NCBI GenBank assembly: GCA_963695175.1
Contig: CAVOGG010000002.1
Location: 1 to 64,000 of the forward strand
Length of the DNA: 64,000 nucleotides
Direction of reading: 5' to 3'
Origin: Fodinibacter sp963695175
GTDB taxonomy: Bacteria; Actinomycetota; Actinomycetes; Actinomycetales; Dermatophilaceae
The first letter of the stretch is position 1; each line of letters begins with the position of its first letter. The notes under the pieces are model-generated. The model was not told the origin of the DNA, did not search any database, and was given only the letters and a program-made list of their open reading frames with translations. Both the position numbers and the translations under genes were made by a program. Below, in pieces: positions 57,910 through 64,000 of the stretch.

Positions 57910-58185
57910 TCAGGCCGGCATCGTGGTCGTGGGCTCGGCGAGCTCGTCCTCCACGGTGAACTCGTTGCGCCGGCCACCGTGGAAGGCGAGGATCGCCGCG
58001 CCCATGCCGATGACGATCATGAGGGTCAGGATAGGGAACAGCCCCTGCGGCCCAGCCGCGGCGAGCCGCGGGGTGACCAGCGCCAGCGCGGCGGCCATCA
58101 CCCGCGCGACGGAGATGATCGTGCCCTGGGCGGTGGAGCGAACTAGCGTCGTGAAGGACTCCTGGGACCACATCCGACCGGCTGC
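57910..58185 (-). pseudogene. C-terminal remnant of an MFS sugar transporter
   Basis: About 85 codons encode a typical MFS C-terminus (QESFTTLVRSTAQGTIISVA, ALALVTPRLAAAGPQGLFPI, GMGAAILAFHGGRRNEFTVE) with two to three helices. The frame stays open upstream to 58263, but that part (RRVPDTCQIVATTGPDKLC) no longer resembles a transporter, so the first ten or so helices are missing. It is upstream of the rhamnosidase gene on the same strand and was probably its uptake partner. Confidence 0.65.
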
Positions 58186-58266
58186 GTTCTGGTGGAAGGC
58201 GACGCAGAGTTTGTCGGGCCCGGTCGTCGCAACGATCTGGCACGTATCTGGCACGCGGCGCAAAGC

Positions 58267-58309
58267 AAAGACCCCCCGACCTCGCGTTTCCGCAGGTCAG
58301 GGGGCCTTT
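58267..58309 (-). terminator. tRNA-Tyr terminator
   Basis: A stem of about 16 bp with one or two mismatches (AAAGACCCCCCGACCT against AGGTCAGGGGGCCTTT) and an 11-base loop lies 9 bases after the tRNA-Tyr 3' end, with TTT on the minus-strand side. Just beyond it is a direct repeat GTGCCAGAT (about 58242-58260). Confidence 0.65.
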
Positions 58310-58317
58310 AGCACTGG

Positions 58318-58398
58318 TGGCAGGTGAAGGATTCGAACCTTCGAAGCTTTCGCGATGGATTTACAGTCCACTCCCATTGGCCGCTCGGGCAACCTGCC
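58318..58398 (-). tRNA. tyrT: tRNA-Tyr (GTA)
   Basis: An 81-base class II tRNA with a long variable arm. The acceptor is GGCAGGT/ACCTGCC with discriminator A, the anticodon loop CTGTAAA gives GTA, and the T arm has GGTTCGAATCC. Its 3' end faces the rhamnosidase island, the usual orientation for insertion at a tRNA gene. Confidence 0.95.
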
Positions 58399-58456
58399 TG
58401 GTGCGCATGGAAGGATAGCAAGCCGGACCGGACACACCGAATCGACTGGAGGACCC

Positions 58457-58952
58457 GTGGCGGACAGCAGCTTCGACATCGTCAGCAAGTACGACAAGCA
58501 GGAGGTGGCGAACGCCGTCAACACCGCGGCCAAGGAGGTCGCGAACCGTTACGACTTCAAGAACGTCGGGGCCCGGATCGAGCTCGCCGGCGAGGTCATC
58601 AAGATCGAGGCCAACACCGAGGAGCGCTGCAAGGCGGTGCTCGACGTCGTGGAGACCTGGCTGATCAAGACGGGGCGTCTCGCTCAAGCACCTCGACGTC
58701 CCCGAGGCCGGGCCGCGCCTGTCGGGCAAGGAGTACAAGCTCGACATCCCCCTCAAGGAGGGCATCTCCTCGGAGAACGCGAAGAAGATCACGAAGATCA
58801 TCCGCGACGAGGGGCCCAAGAGCGTCAAGACCCAGATCCAGGGCGACGAGGTGCGCGTCACGAGCAAGTCCCGCGACGACCTCCAGACCGTCCAGCGGCT
58901 GCTGAAGGACGCCGACCTCGAGGTGGCCCTGAACTACACGAACCGCCGCTGA
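58457..58952 (+). CDS. yajQ: YajQ-family nucleotide-binding protein, one-base frameshift
   Basis: YajQ proteins bind cyclic di-GMP or RNA/nucleotides. The first about 72 residues (MADSSFDIVSKYDKQEVANA, KIEANTEERCKAVLDVVETW) are in one frame. The rest (VSLKHLDVPEAGPRLSGKEY, ISSENAKKITKIIRDEG, RLLKDADLEVALNYTNRR) continues in another. Deleting one G of the GGGG at 58672-58675 restores a 164-residue protein of normal length. The start is GTG 58457 after GGAGG. A homopolymer error is the simplest explanation. Confidence 0.88.
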
Positions 58953-59024
58953 CCCGCGACCCTGCCGCAGCTGAGCGGCGTATTCGGCTGTCACCGACGG
59001 GTGCTGGTCGAGATCGGAGGCCCG

Positions 59025-59681
59025 ATGGGGCAAGCGCTGCTCGGGCTGCTACCCCTGGCCCTCGCGGCTGCGCTGAGCACCATTCCGGTCACCGCGGCCA
59101 TCTTCATCCTGCTGTCGGACAGTCGCCGTCGCTCCGGCTTGGCCTTCCTCACCGGCACGCTGCTCGGCACCCTCGTCGTGGTCACGCTGGCCACCCTGGC
59201 CAGCCAGGCGCTTCCGGGACGGACCCGCCAGCACGACGCTCTCATCGGCAGGCTGGAGATCGTGATCGGTGCGGCGATGGTGCTGCTGGGAGTGGTCACG
59301 CTGACGCGTCGGACCGTCTCGGATGCCGTCTCCGGTAGCCGATGGCTCGACGGCATCGGCTCGCTCGGAGTGCTGTCCGTGTTGGGCATCGCGCTGGCCC
59401 TGTGCATCCGCCCGAAGGCGGCGCTGCTCGCCCTGGCGGCGGGCCTGGCCATCAACCGGGCGAACCTGTCCGTCGAGGAGGAGCTCGTCCTCGTCGTGCT
59501 CTACACCGTGATCGGCACGTCCACGGTCGTCTTTCCCATCGTCGCGACGATCCTCTTCCCGCGGCAGACGGAGCCTCGCCTCGTCGCGGCGAAGCGGTGG
59601 CTCCTTGCCAACTCCACGGCAATCGGTGCGGCGATCATGATCCCGGTGGGCGCCTACGTCATCGCCCTCGGCGTCAGCTGA
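59025..59681 (+). CDS. SfLAP/GAP-family membrane protein
   Basis: A 218-residue protein with six predicted helices in the arrangement of the sulfolipid-1-addressing protein/GAP family: LLGLLPLALAAALSTIPVTA then AIFILLSD, RRSGLAFLTGTLLGTLVVVT, LGVLSVLGIALALCIRPKAA, and C-terminal helices ending AAIMIPVGAYVIALG. In mycobacteria family members help export glycolipids; here the role is unknown. The start ATG 59025 follows GGAGG; the frame is also open from GTG 59001. Confidence 0.75.
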   Translation: MGQALLGLLPLALAAALSTIPVTAAIFILLSDSRRRSGLAFLTGTLLGTLVVVTLATLASQALPGRTRQHDALIGRLEIVIGAAMVLLGVVTLTRRTVSDAVSGSRWLDGIGSLGVLSVLGIALALCIRPKAALLALAAGLAINRANLSVEEELVLVVLYTVIGTSTVVFPIVATILFPRQTEPRLVAAKRWLLANSTAIGAAIMIPVGAYVIALGVS

Positions 59682-59705
59682 GCCCGCGTCACGAGGCACC
59701 GCAGA

Positions 59706-59734
59706 ACGCCCCCGGCCGTGTCAGCCGGGGGCGT
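59706..59734. terminator. Bidirectional terminator
   Basis: ACGCCCCCGGC (59706-59716) pairs with GCCGGGGGCGT (59724-59734) around a 7-base loop, with CTTGAT after it on the plus strand. It lies between the convergent SfLAP-type and sipW genes. Confidence 0.75.
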
Positions 59735-59750
59735 CTTGATGGGGCAGTCG

Positions 59751-60266
59751 TCAGGCCTCGGAGGGCGTGCCGATGAGCGGCTCGGGAGGCTTGCCGAAGA
59801 ACAAGGACCAGGAGAGCATCAGCGCGACGATCGAGGTGAGCACGCCGAGCACACCGCCCGGTTGCTGGAGGAACACCAGCACGTACCCCGCGTTCGGGAT
59901 CTGGTGGATGACCTCGCCCACGACGTCGCGCTCGGTCCTGGTGCCCGAGTCCGGCGTGGGGTTGGCGTCGCCCTTGGTGGTGATCTTGTCGCCTGCGACG
60001 CCCTGGACGCGGTGGGTGACCACCGGGTCGATGCCGGGAGCGGTCTTCACCTCGAAGGTGATGACGTCGCCCGTGACGTACGGCCCGGTGGGCGGTGCGT
60101 CGATGATCAGGTCACCGGGCGGCAGCCCCGGCGTCATGGACGCCGTGCGGACCGCGTAGGCCCGGTAGCCCTGGTGGTGGGCCAAGGTGGCCGCCGCGAC
60201 GCCGCCCACGAAGGTGAGGACCACCAGCGCGAGCAGGAATCGGCCGGCCACCTTGCCCCAGCGCAT
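59751..60266 (-). CDS. sipW: SipW-type signal peptidase I
   Basis: A 171-residue membrane peptidase. It has an N-terminal helix (about 9-28), the catalytic Ser in VRTASMTPGLPPGDLII, VTHRVQGVAGDKITTKGDAN with His in place of the usual general-base Lys (the ER/SipW type), and a C-terminal helix (about 136-157). Its expected substrate is the TasA/CalY-like protein encoded just upstream, whose stop overlaps the sipW ATG by one base (TGATG). Confidence 0.9.
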   Translation of the reverse strand: MRWGKVAGRFLLALVVLTFVGGVAAATLAHHQGYRAYAVRTASMTPGLPPGDLIIDAPPTGPYVTGDVITFEVKTAPGIDPVVTHRVQGVAGDKITTKGDANPTPDSGTRTERDVVGEVIHQIPNAGYVLVFLQQPGGVLGVLTSIVALMLSWSLFFGKPPEPLIGTPSEA

Positions 60267-60904
60267 CAGGCGCCCGGCTGAACGCCGACCTGAGTGGCCA
60301 CGAGGTCGTAGTCGAGGTCCGAGCGACTGCGCGTTCTGGACGTTCTTGAACTTCGCGCCCGGCTTGAACGAGAACGTGAAGTCGCCGGTGTGACCCGGCT
60401 CCAGCGCGTCAGCGACCTTGATCTTGCTTGGGCAGCGGCGTACAGGTCGGGAGCGCCGTCGATGCCCGGGGTGCCGCTCGGGCAGTTGTCGTTCAGGTTC
60501 TCGCTGGCGAACCGCTCGGTGCCGTTGCTGGCGACGTGGACCTCGCCGTAGGTGCCGAGCGAGTTGATGCCGGTCTTGCCGTCGCCGTCACCCAGGTCCG
60601 TCGCCTTGAACACGACCCAGACGTCCTGGGCGTTCGCGCCGGTGTTCTCGTAGCGCAGCGTCGCGCTCTTCGTCTCGCCCGGCAGCATGTCGGTGAACAC
60701 GACGTCGAGGTTGTTGGCGCCGGAGCCGTCGTGGCCCTCGACCTCGATCGAGCCCATGGTGCCGGTGATGTGGTTGTTCGCCTTGGTGTCCGAGAAGTAG
60801 GCACCGGTGCCCACGACTGCGGAAGCGACGAGGCCGCCGGTGATGGCGACGGTGCCGAGGAACCCGGCGACCTTGGTCTTACGGCTGTTCATGACAGCGT
60901 GCAT
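60266..60904 (-). CDS. TasA/CalY-like secreted protein with SipW-type signal, internal double frameshift
   Basis: A 212-codon frame beginning at ATG 60904 (AAGGA 6 bases upstream). It has a SipW-type signal (VAGFLGTVAITGGLVASAVV then GTGAYFSDTK) and a TasA-like beta domain (TGTMGSIEVEGHDGSG, MLPGETKSATLRYENTG). From about 60423 to 60319 the nominal frame gives Arg/Ser-rich junk, while the adjacent frame gives KIKVADALEPGHTGDFTFSF then KPGAKFKNVQNAQS. After that the original frame resumes (DLDYDLVATQVGVQPGA). Two opposite single-base errors explain this. The protein probably forms surface fibres. Confidence 0.8.
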   Translation of the reverse strand: MHAVMNSRKTKVAGFLGTVAITGGLVASAVVGTGAYFSDTKANNHITGTMGSIEVEGHDGSGANNLDVVFTDMLPGETKSATLRYENTGANAQDVWVVFKATDLGDGDGKTGINSLGTYGEVHVASNGTERFASENLNDNCPSGTPGIDGAPDLYAAAQARSRSLTRWSRVTPATSRSRSSRARSSRTSRTRSRSDLDYDLVATQVGVQPGA

Positions 60905-61121
60905 TTCGTGTCCTTCATGATGCTGAGGGTGCGGGAGTCCGTCACGCGGCGGGGTACGAAGGACCCGCTGTGGTTGGTCGCCAGAGAGAGCCCTTGGGCC
61001 GCTGAGGAAGCGGTCGAACACCATCTACTTGCGGCCACTAAGGAGTCTATGAGGCTGCTATGACCTTACCTAATCGTGACAGTGTGATGTCCAGCACCGG
61101 ACAGCATGTACAGTCTCGTCC

Positions 61122-61370
61122 ATGGCGCGCCCCTATGCAGACCCTGTGGAGATCATTACCGCACCGGTCCCTGCCCAGTCCCCGTTCATCCCGCTCGACG
61201 CCAAGATCGTGGTGGGCGCGGTGGCCCCGGCCTCCCCGGACCCGATCCCCATCGTGCTGCTGCCCGGGTTCGAGTACCGGATGAGCGAGTGGCGCCACCC
61301 GGAGACCCACGACATCCACTGGCGGCTCGAGCGCCGAAAGGCCGCCCAGTTCGGCGACGACGACGAGTAG
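61122..61370 (+). CDS. Small hypothetical protein, leaderless transcript likely
   Basis: An 82-residue acidic-tailed protein with no signal peptide. It contains Pro-rich PVPAQSPFIPLDAK and PASPDPIPIVLLPGFEYRM, then a charged helix and DDDE end. The family is not recognised. TACAGT at 61109-61114 ends exactly 7 bases before the ATG, so transcription probably starts at the start codon. It is divergent from the TasA-like gene; the 217-base gap is AT-richer and must contain both promoters. Confidence 0.55.
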   Translation: MARPYADPVEIITAPVPAQSPFIPLDAKIVVGAVAPASPDPIPIVLLPGFEYRMSEWRHPETHDIHWRLERRKAAQFGDDDE

Positions 61371-61472
61371 CCCGGCCAACCGCCGGGGAGCGCGCGTCCA
61401 GCACTCGCTCCGTGCACGAGACGGGTTCGACGGCCCCTCCCGCACACGCCGACCGTGACGTAGCGTGAGGCG

Positions 61473-62861
61473 ATGAGCGAGCGTCCTGCCCCGACCACCG
61501 TCGGTGAGCTGCGCGCCTCCGGGCACGTCGCCCGGTCGGTGCGCGCCGAGATCCGCGACAACCTGCTCGCCGCCCTCGCGGCCGGGCGCGACCCGTGGCC
61601 CGGGCTGCACGGATTCGGCGGCAGCGTCATCCCCCAGCTCGAACGCGCCCTGCTCGCCGGCCACGACGTCGTGCTGCTGGGCGAGCGCGGCCAGGGCAAG
61701 ACCCGCCTGCTGCGCAGCCTGGTCGGCCTGCTCGACGAGTGGTCCCCGGTCATCGCCGGGTCCGAGCTGGGCGAGCACCCGTTCGAGCCGATCACCGTGG
61801 AGTCGAAGCGGCGGGCCGCCGAGCGCGGCGACGACCTGCCCGTCGAGTGGCGGCACCGCGACGAGCGGTACGCCGAGAAGCTCGCCACCCCCGACACCAG
61901 CGTCGCCGACCTCATCGGTGACGTCGACCCGATGCGGGTGGCCGAGGGCCGCCGGCTCGGTGACCCCGAGACCATCCACTTCGGCCTCATCCCGCGCAGC
62001 CACCGCGGCATCGTCGCGATCAACGAGCTGCCCGACCTTGCCGAGCGCATCCAGGTGGCGATGCTCAACGTGATGGAGGAGCGCGACATCCAGATCCGCG
62101 GCTACGTGCTGCGGCTGCCGCTCGACGTGCTCGTCGTCGCCAGCGCCAACCCCGAGGACTACACCAACCGCGGCCGGATCATCACACCCCTCAAGGACCG
62201 CTTCGGCGCCGAGATCCGCACCCACTACCCGCGCCAGCTCGACGACGAGGTGGCCGTCATCCGCCAGGAGGCGCACCTCGTCGCCACCGTGCCCGACGCT
62301 CTCGTCGAGATCGTCGCGCGCTTCACCCGGGCCCTGCGCGGCTCGCCGGCGGTCGACCAACGCTCGGGGGTGTCCGCCCGGTTCGCCATCGCCGGCACCG
62401 AGACGGTCGCGGCCGCAGCCCTGCACCGCGCGACGACCCAGGGCGAGGAGCAGGCCGTCGCCAGGGTCGTCGACCTCGAGGCAGCGCTCGACGTGCTGCG
62501 CGGCAAGATCGAGTTCGAGTCGGGCGAGGAGGGCCGCGAGCGCGAGGTGCTCGCCCACCTGCTGCGCACCTCGACCGCCGAGACCTGCCGCAGGCGGCTC
62601 GGCGGCATCGACCTGCACCTGATCGTCGACGCGATCGAGGCCGGCGCCCTGGTCACCACCGGCGAGCGGGTCAGCGCCGGCGAGTTCCTGCAGGGCCTGC
62701 CGGTGATCGGCGAGTCCGACGTCTACGACGCCGTCTGCGAGCGGCTCGACGCCACCACCGACGGGGAGCGGGCGAGCGCCCTCGAGCTCGCCCTCGAGGG
62801 CCTCTACCTCGCCCGCCGCATCGCCAAGGACAGCGCCGACGGGGAGACGGTCTACGGGTGA
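61473..62861 (+). CDS. Magnesium-chelatase-like AAA+ ATPase
   Basis: A 462-residue ATPase. Walker A is VLLGERGQGKTRLLRSL (about 71-87), and the sensor region has RGIVAINELPDLAERIQVAM and LDVLVVASANPEDYTNRGR. The C-terminal lid domain runs from about 270. It overlaps the next gene (GTGA), a VWA protein, forming the common MoxR/chelatase-like ATPase plus VWA pair that remodels or inserts metal into unknown partners. Confidence 0.85.
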   Translation: MSERPAPTTVGELRASGHVARSVRAEIRDNLLAALAAGRDPWPGLHGFGGSVIPQLERALLAGHDVVLLGERGQGKTRLLRSLVGLLDEWSPVIAGSELGEHPFEPITVESKRRAAERGDDLPVEWRHRDERYAEKLATPDTSVADLIGDVDPMRVAEGRRLGDPETIHFGLIPRSHRGIVAINELPDLAERIQVAMLNVMEERDIQIRGYVLRLPLDVLVVASANPEDYTNRGRIITPLKDRFGAEIRTHYPRQLDDEVAVIRQEAHLVATVPDALVEIVARFTRALRGSPAVDQRSGVSARFAIAGTETVAAAALHRATTQGEEQAVARVVDLEAALDVLRGKIEFESGEEGREREVLAHLLRTSTAETCRRRLGGIDLHLIVDAIEAGALVTTGERVSAGEFLQGLPVIGESDVYDAVCERLDATTDGERASALELALEGLYLARRIAKDSADGETVYG

Positions 62862-64000
62862 GCGACTCGGGTCGCACGTCGCGGTACGCCCGGTACGCCG
62901 GGGGGCCTGACCCGCTCGCGCCTCCCGTCGACCTGCGCGAGGCCCTCGACGCCATCGGCGAGGAGGTCATGGCCGGTGTCTCGCCCGAGCGGGCGATGCG
63001 CGAGCTGCTCCGACAGGGCACCCAGTCGCGGGTCGGTCTCGACGAGCTCGCCCGGCAGGTGGCCCAGCGCCGTCGCGAGCTGCTCCAGAAGCACCAGCTC
63101 GGCGGCACCCTCGACGAGATCAAGAAGCTGCTCGACGACGCCGTGCTCGCCGAGCGCAAGCAGCTGGCGCGCGACCTCGACGACGACGCCCGGTTCGCCG
63201 AGATGCGGATGGAGGGGCTGCCGGCATCCCCGGCGGCGGCGGTCACCGAGCTCGCCGACTACGAGTGGCGCAGCAGCGAGGCTCGCGAGAAGTACGACCA
63301 GATCAAGGACCTGCTCGGCCGCGAGCTGCTCGACCAGCGCTTCGCCGGGATGAAGCAGGCGCTCGAGAACGCCACCTCCGAGGACCGCGAGCGGGTCGAG
63401 GAGATGCTGCGCGACCTCGGCGACCTGCTCGCCGCGCACGCCCGCGGCGACGACACCACCGAGCAGTTCAGCGACTTCATGGACAAGCACGGCGACTTCT
63501 TCCCCGAGGGCCCCGAGAACGTCGACGAGCTGATCGACTCGCTGGCCGCGCGGGCCGCCGCCGCCCAGCGGATGCTCGCGTCGATGACGCCCGAGCAGCG
63601 GGCCGAGCTGGCCGAGCTGTCGCAGCAGGCATTCGGCTCCCCCGGCCTGATGGACCAGCTCGACCGGCTCGACGACCTGCTGCGCGGGCTGCGCCCCGGC
63701 GAGGACTGGGACGGGTCGGAACAGTTCGGCGGTCAGCAGGGCCTCGGGCTCGGCGACGGCACCGGGGTGCTGCAGGACATCGCCCAGCTCGACGCGCTCT
63801 CCGACCAGCTCGCGCAGGCCCACCCGGGCGCGCGGATGGACGACGTCGACCTCGACGCGCTGGCCCGCCAGCTGGGGGACGAGGCGGCCGTCGACGCCCG
63901 GGCCCTGGCCGCCCTCGAGAAGGCGCTGCGCGAGAGCGGCTACCTCACCCGGGCCACCGACGGCACGCTGCGCCTGTCGCCACAGGCCATGCGTGAGCTC
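62858..64000 (+). CDS. VWA-domain partner protein, 3' truncated by window end
   Basis: An open frame of 381 codons from GTG 62858 to the window edge without a stop. The visible part is helical and charged (EVMAGVSPERAMRELLRQGT, LDEIKKLLDDAVLAERKQLA, MLASMTPEQRAELAELSQQA). It is the N-terminal region of the long VWA proteins that follow this type of AAA+ gene in actinobacteria. The VWA domain itself would lie beyond 64000, so its identity is inferred from the ATPase partner and sequence style. Confidence 0.7.
   Translation, partial: MSDSGRTSRYARYAGGPDPLAPPVDLREALDAIGEEVMAGVSPERAMRELLRQGTQSRVGLDELARQVAQRRRELLQKHQLGGTLDEIKKLLDDAVLAERKQLARDLDDDARFAEMRMEGLPASPAAAVTELADYEWRSSEAREKYDQIKDLLGRELLDQRFAGMKQALENATSEDRERVEEMLRDLGDLLAAHARGDDTTEQFSDFMDKHGDFFPEGPENVDELIDSLAARAAAAQRMLASMTPEQRAELAELSQQAFGSPGLMDQLDRLDDLLRGLRPGEDWDGSEQFGGQQGLGLGDGTGVLQDIAQLDALSDQLAQAHPGARMDDVDLDALARQLGDEAAVDARALAALEKALRESGYLTRATDGTLRLSPQAMREL

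Noticed and set aside
55400..58400. Searching for a tRNA-Tyr 3'-end duplication as an attachment site for the rhamnosidase island
   Set aside because: I found no second copy of the tRNA 3' sequence near 55400-55600, and no integrase gene, so no att sites are claimed.

Overview
The window is high-GC actinobacterial chromosome, most likely Micrococcales and probably the family Intrasporangiaceae. The evidence is the gene order tRNA-Thr, tRNA-Met, rpmG, hadA/hadB-like, murB, tRNA-Trp, secE, nusG, rplK, rplA, rplJ, rplL, rpoB, rpoC, together with near-exclusive G/C third codon positions and many GTG starts. The genus is inference only. No phage, IS element or CRISPR array is visible. About 55 genes account for nearly all of the sequence.

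Region 1 (1-12.8 kb, minus strand) is the transcription/translation core: rpoC, rpoB, rplL, rplJ, a DUF308 membrane protein, rplA, rplK, nusG, secE and tRNA-Trp. Its spacers carry strong hairpins, a recognisable rpoB promoter and a likely L10 leader. Region 2 (12.9-16.8 kb, plus strand) holds an aspartate aminotransferase, a frameshifted DUF5709 gene, adenosine deaminase, a striking nested double palindrome and an XRE-like protein. Region 3 (16.8-21.8 kb) has murB, two MaoC/Had-type dehydratases, rpmG, two tRNAs, a BtuF-like protein, a type II hydroxyacyl-CoA dehydrogenase-like SDR and endonuclease IV.

Region 4 (21.8-35.4 kb) begins with a probable acid-stress group (small membrane protein, glutamate decarboxylase, YrhK-type protein, CLC channel/antiporter). 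It continues with the fused isobutyryl-CoA mutase IcmF, a kinase-like phosphotransferase, AroQ, and a two-component system whose histidine kinase is in one frame with a DUF4173 membrane protein. A GlxA-type regulator and a small divergent gene close the region. Region 5 (35.4-44.6 kb, minus strand) is a complete form II 'cox' molybdenum hydroxylase operon: tetR, mocA-like, coxD, coxE, xdhC/coxF-like, coxS, coxL, coxM, coxG. Two matching palindromes lie upstream of tetR. It has the S-L-M order and the AYRGAGR active-site loop, so it should not be read as a proven CO dehydrogenase.

Region 6 (44.6-55.4 kb) contains an F420/NADP-reductase-like gene, an 1867-residue single-chain acyl-CoA carboxylase with a eukaryote-like domain order, a Vps62-domain exported/membrane protein (frameshifted), an integral membrane protein and an AI-2E family transporter. 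Region 7 (55.4-58.4 kb) looks like a degraded insertion at the 3' end of tRNA-Tyr: a GH78 alpha-L-rhamnosidase of lower GC between two gene remnants. Region 8 (58.4-64 kb) has a frameshifted yajQ, a SfLAP-family membrane protein, a SipW-type signal peptidase with a TasA/CalY-like substrate, a small leaderless gene, and an AAA+ ATPase/VWA pair that runs off the end.

Two window-wide observations stand out. At least four conserved genes carry single-base frameshifts, several at G runs, which points to sequencing error rather than gene decay. The word GGCATC/GATGCC also recurs in both orientations and brings the otherwise rare codons GAT and GCA with it. I did not find an obviously new multi-gene system; the best candidates for novelty are the kinase-DUF4173 fusion, the gad/YrhK/CLC cluster and the nested palindrome.
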